Part shown: in pieces, positions 62,114 through 64,000 of the stretch
How positions within the stretch are numbered: position 1 is the stretch's first letter
Layout: the number at the start of each line of letters is the position of its first letter
Made by a program: the position numbers and the translations under genes
NCBI GenBank assembly: GCA_018663035.1
Contig: JABJEX010000014.1
Coordinates: 62,001-126,000 of the forward strand
Source: Porticoccaceae bacterium
Lineage (GTDB): Bacteria; Pseudomonadota; Gammaproteobacteria; Pseudomonadales; Porticoccaceae
DNA length: 64,000 nucleotides
Direction of reading: 5' to 3'
Notes under the pieces: model-generated
The model's input: only the letters and a program-made list of their open reading frames with translations
What the model was told of the DNA's origin: nothing
Database searches by the model: none

Positions 62114-62590
62114 TTAACGCTGACGCTGGCATATTCTGGCCACTAATTTATCTACAAACAACCAGACTATCGCCGAAGTCAGACCCAAAGCCGGTAGATG
62201 GCCCAAATTCATAGATACATCCCAAATTGTATACAGAGCCGCCTCAAGTAACTCGGCCAACACCACCAGACCCACCACCATAAATGCGCGATGCAGCGGC
62301 GAAAAGTAGGCCAGCCAACGACTCAGGATGTAGGCAATGCCTCCACAGAGCGCAAAGACCAACATATAATGGCCGAGGTTGGTTCTAAACAGTGTATCAG
62401 CCAAAAGACCTACTGCCGCAGCAAAGCCGACTCCGAACCGGTTGGGCAAGTACAGAATCCAGGCCAACACCACCAGCATTAAAAAATTTGGTTTCCAGAG
62501 AATCCAGTCACCGGAGACCGGTATCAGTTGAAAAATAATCGCCAGCAGCAGCGAGGTGATTACTGGGCTGATATAACTGACTGGCTTCAA
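62114..62590 (-). CDS. mreD: rod shape-determining protein MreD
   Basis: 158 residues with five to six membrane helices; part of the elongasome with MreB, MreC and RodA. YISPVITSLLLAIIFQLIPVS and PNFLMLVVLAWILYLPNRFGVG are characteristic. It starts at TTG that overlaps the mreC stop by four bases (TTGA), so it is coupled to mreC. Confidence 0.94.
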   Translation of the reverse strand: MKPVSYISPVITSLLLAIIFQLIPVSGDWILWKPNFLMLVVLAWILYLPNRFGVGFAAAVGLLADTLFRTNLGHYMLVFALCGGIAYILSRWLAYFSPLHRAFMVVGLVVLAELLEAALYTIWDVSMNLGHLPALGLTSAIVWLFVDKLVARICQRQR

Positions 62591-63435
62591 CGCCCTCTCC
62601 TGACCTGCCGATTGTCACCCGTATTAAATACCAACAGCAGGTGCCGGCTGCGGTCAAGCTGCGCGCTGGGGTCTACCTCAACATCGAGAAACAATGCGCC
62701 GGGCTGCTGGTCAATACTGATAACAGTCCCCACTGGATAGCCCACCGGAAAGCGACCGCCCAAACCGGAGCTGACTAGCTCATCGCCCTGTTTAATATCA
62801 GCGGTAGGAGAAACAAACCTGAGACTCAAGCGATTGTAATCTGCAGTACCCTCAGCAATTGAGCGCACGCCATTGCGCAGAACCTGGACAGGCAGAGCAT
62901 GGCCGCTATCGGTAATCAATAGAGCGATACTGTGGTTTTCATAGACCGCAATGATCTGGCCCATTAATCCATCAGCGTCAAGGATAGGTTGACCTACATA
63001 GACGCCATCGCTAGTGCCGCGATCTATGGTTACCTTGTGACTCTGGGGATTGGGCGAAACCCCGATCACCTCAGTCACCAACACGCTGTCCATCAATAAC
63101 TCGGTGGCATTAAGTAACTGTCTCAGACGCATATTTTCAGCGGTCAACTCAGCCATACGCTGGAGCTGTGCGCGGTGAATTAGTGTTTCTTGTTTAAGTC
63201 TTGCGTTGTCTCGCTCGAGGTCTTTGCGCGAGGCTCCATTGACTTCGCCCCACTCCTGAACACGCGCTGGAATATTGGTCAGCCAATAGACTGGACGCAC
63301 GGCATTATCAATAAAGTTGGTTACTGGCGACAGCCAGGTAGTTGCAGAATCCATAGCCATCAGACCAAATGCAACTAGCCCGATAATAAGGATTTTCCGC
63401 AGTGCAGAAGACGACCTGGAAAAAATTCTACTAAT
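62587..63435 (-). CDS. mreC: cell shape-determining protein MreC, apparent ATT start
   Basis: 282 residues when read from ATT at 63435-63433. The first in-frame ATG (63360) would give 257 residues and cut off the conserved N-terminus. From the ATT the product begins (M)SRIFSRSSSALRKILIIGL, which matches the MreC anchor helix, and AGGAG (63447-63443) lies seven bases upstream. No ATG, GTG or TTG is available before an in-frame TGA. The rest shows a coiled coil (about 65-100) and two beta-barrel domains with DADGLMGQI. Function: periplasmic scaffold of the elongasome. Confidence 0.9.
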   Translation of the reverse strand: MSRIFSRSSSALRKILIIGLVAFGLMAMDSATTWLSPVTNFIDNAVRPVYWLTNIPARVQEWGEVNGASRKDLERDNARLKQETLIHRAQLQRMAELTAENMRLRQLLNATELLMDSVLVTEVIGVSPNPQSHKVTIDRGTSDGVYVGQPILDADGLMGQIIAVYENHSIALLITDSGHALPVQVLRNGVRSIAEGTADYNRLSLRFVSPTADIKQGDELVSSGLGGRFPVGYPVGTVISIDQQPGALFLDVEVDPSAQLDRSRHLLLVFNTGDNRQVRRGR

Positions 63436-63492
63436 GAACCTGCTCCTGAAAACTCACTAACCTACAAAAGTGTTAGCTTAGCCTGACTCAAC

Positions 63493-64000
63493 TTAATGAG
63501 TCAGGGTATCAAAGCCTCTCTTGTCCATCATATCCAGCGCCTCACCACCACCTCGAGCAACGCAGGTAAGTGGTTCCTCTGCCAAAATAACGGGCAGACC
63601 CGTTTCGTGAGTGAGCAGACGGTCAAGATCTCTCAGCAGCGCACCACCACCCGTCAACACAATACCTGTCTCAGCAATATCAGACGCTAGCTCCGGTGGC
63701 GATTGCTCAAGCACCCGTTTCACTGCCTGCACTATGGCCGCCAGTGGCTCCTGAAGTGCTTCAAGGATTTCATCACTGGTCAACGTAAAGCTTTTTGGCA
63801 CACCCTCAGCTAGATTGCGGCCGCGCACATCAATCTCGCGCACCTCTTTAGCCAGATAAGCCGCACCGATTTCCATCTTGATGCGCTCTGCTGTGGTATC
63901 ACCAATCACACTGCCATACTTGCGGCGCACAAAATTCACAATAGCCTCATCAAAGCGATCGCCACCAATGCGCACTGAATCAGAGAAAACCACGCCATTG
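63493..64000 (-). CDS. mreB: rod shape-determining protein MreB, 5' part cut by window edge
   Basis: The C-terminal 168 residues are present; the start lies beyond the right edge. [48 protein letters not shown] and [14 protein letters not shown] are MreB actin-fold motifs. MreB forms membrane-bound filaments that guide side-wall synthesis. It is followed by mreC after a 57-base gap. Confidence 0.97.
   Translation of the reverse strand, partial: NGVVFSDSVRIGGDRFDEAIVNFVRRKYGSVIGDTTAERIKMEIGAAYLAKEVREIDVRGRNLAEGVPKSFTLTSDEILEALQEPLAAIVQAVKRVLEQSPPELASDIAETGIVLTGGGALLRDLDRLLTHETGLPVILAEEPLTCVARGGGEALDMMDKRGFDTLTH

Overview
The window reads as chromosomal core sequence of a marine gammaproteobacterium. 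Gene order follows the conserved blocks of Pseudomonas and, in part, E. coli: grpE-dnaK-dnaJ-dapB-carAB-greA, rpsO-pnp, tRNA-fMet-rimP-nusA-infB-rbfA-truB, tpiA-secG-tRNA-Leu, ftsH-folP-glmM, murA-hisG-hisD-hisC, kdsD-kdsC-lptCAB-rpoN-hpf-ptsN-rapZ-ptsO and mreBCD-maf-rng-yhdP. A DMSP-demethylase-like gene cluster and the marine-type gene content suggest a SAR92/Porticoccaceae-like (Cellvibrionales) lineage; that placement is inference and would need a 16S or marker tree.

Layout: 1-0.7 kb peroxiredoxin (cut by the left edge) and monothiol glutaredoxin; 0.85-3.5 kb a Fur-box-controlled trio of outer-membrane porin, covalently flavinylated FMN-binding protein and PepSY membrane protein; 3.6-5.7 kb argD-argF; 5.7-17.3 kb greA-carB-carA-dapB-dnaJ-dnaK-grpE on the minus strand, divergent from recN; 17.5-26.6 kb pnp, rpsO, truB, rbfA, infB, nusA, rimP and initiator tRNA; 26.7-31.9 kb an accessory operon (dmdA-like, CoA-binding protein, crotonase, acyl-CoA ligase, djlA) lying between two tRNA genes; 32-38 kb secG, tpiA, glmM, folP, ftsH, rlmE; 38-39.7 kb yhbY and a DegS-type protease; 39.7-45 kb hisC, hisD, hisG, murA, ibaG, mlaC; 45-55 kb the plus-strand envelope and nitrogen-PTS block ending in mgtE and yjgA; 55-64 kb nitrilase-family amidase, yhdP, rng, maf, mreD, mreC and mreB (cut by the right edge).

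Regulation visible in the DNA: a Fur box over the porin promoter, sigma-32 promoters before grpE and dnaK, a textbook promoter for tRNA-fMet, a promoter plus terminator/antiterminator leader before carA, tandem terminators before rimP, an S15-type pseudoknot candidate before rpsO, a long hairpin before pnp and a sigma-54-like promoter in front of rpoN itself. No prophage, insertion sequence, CRISPR array or rRNA operon was seen, and no gene-free stretch exceeds 300 bases. The points most worth a second look are the Fur-controlled flavin/porin/PepSY trio, the dmdA operon inserted between conserved tRNA loci with a crotonase that lacks both catalytic glutamates, the pared-down mla locus, and an mreC that appears to start at ATT.
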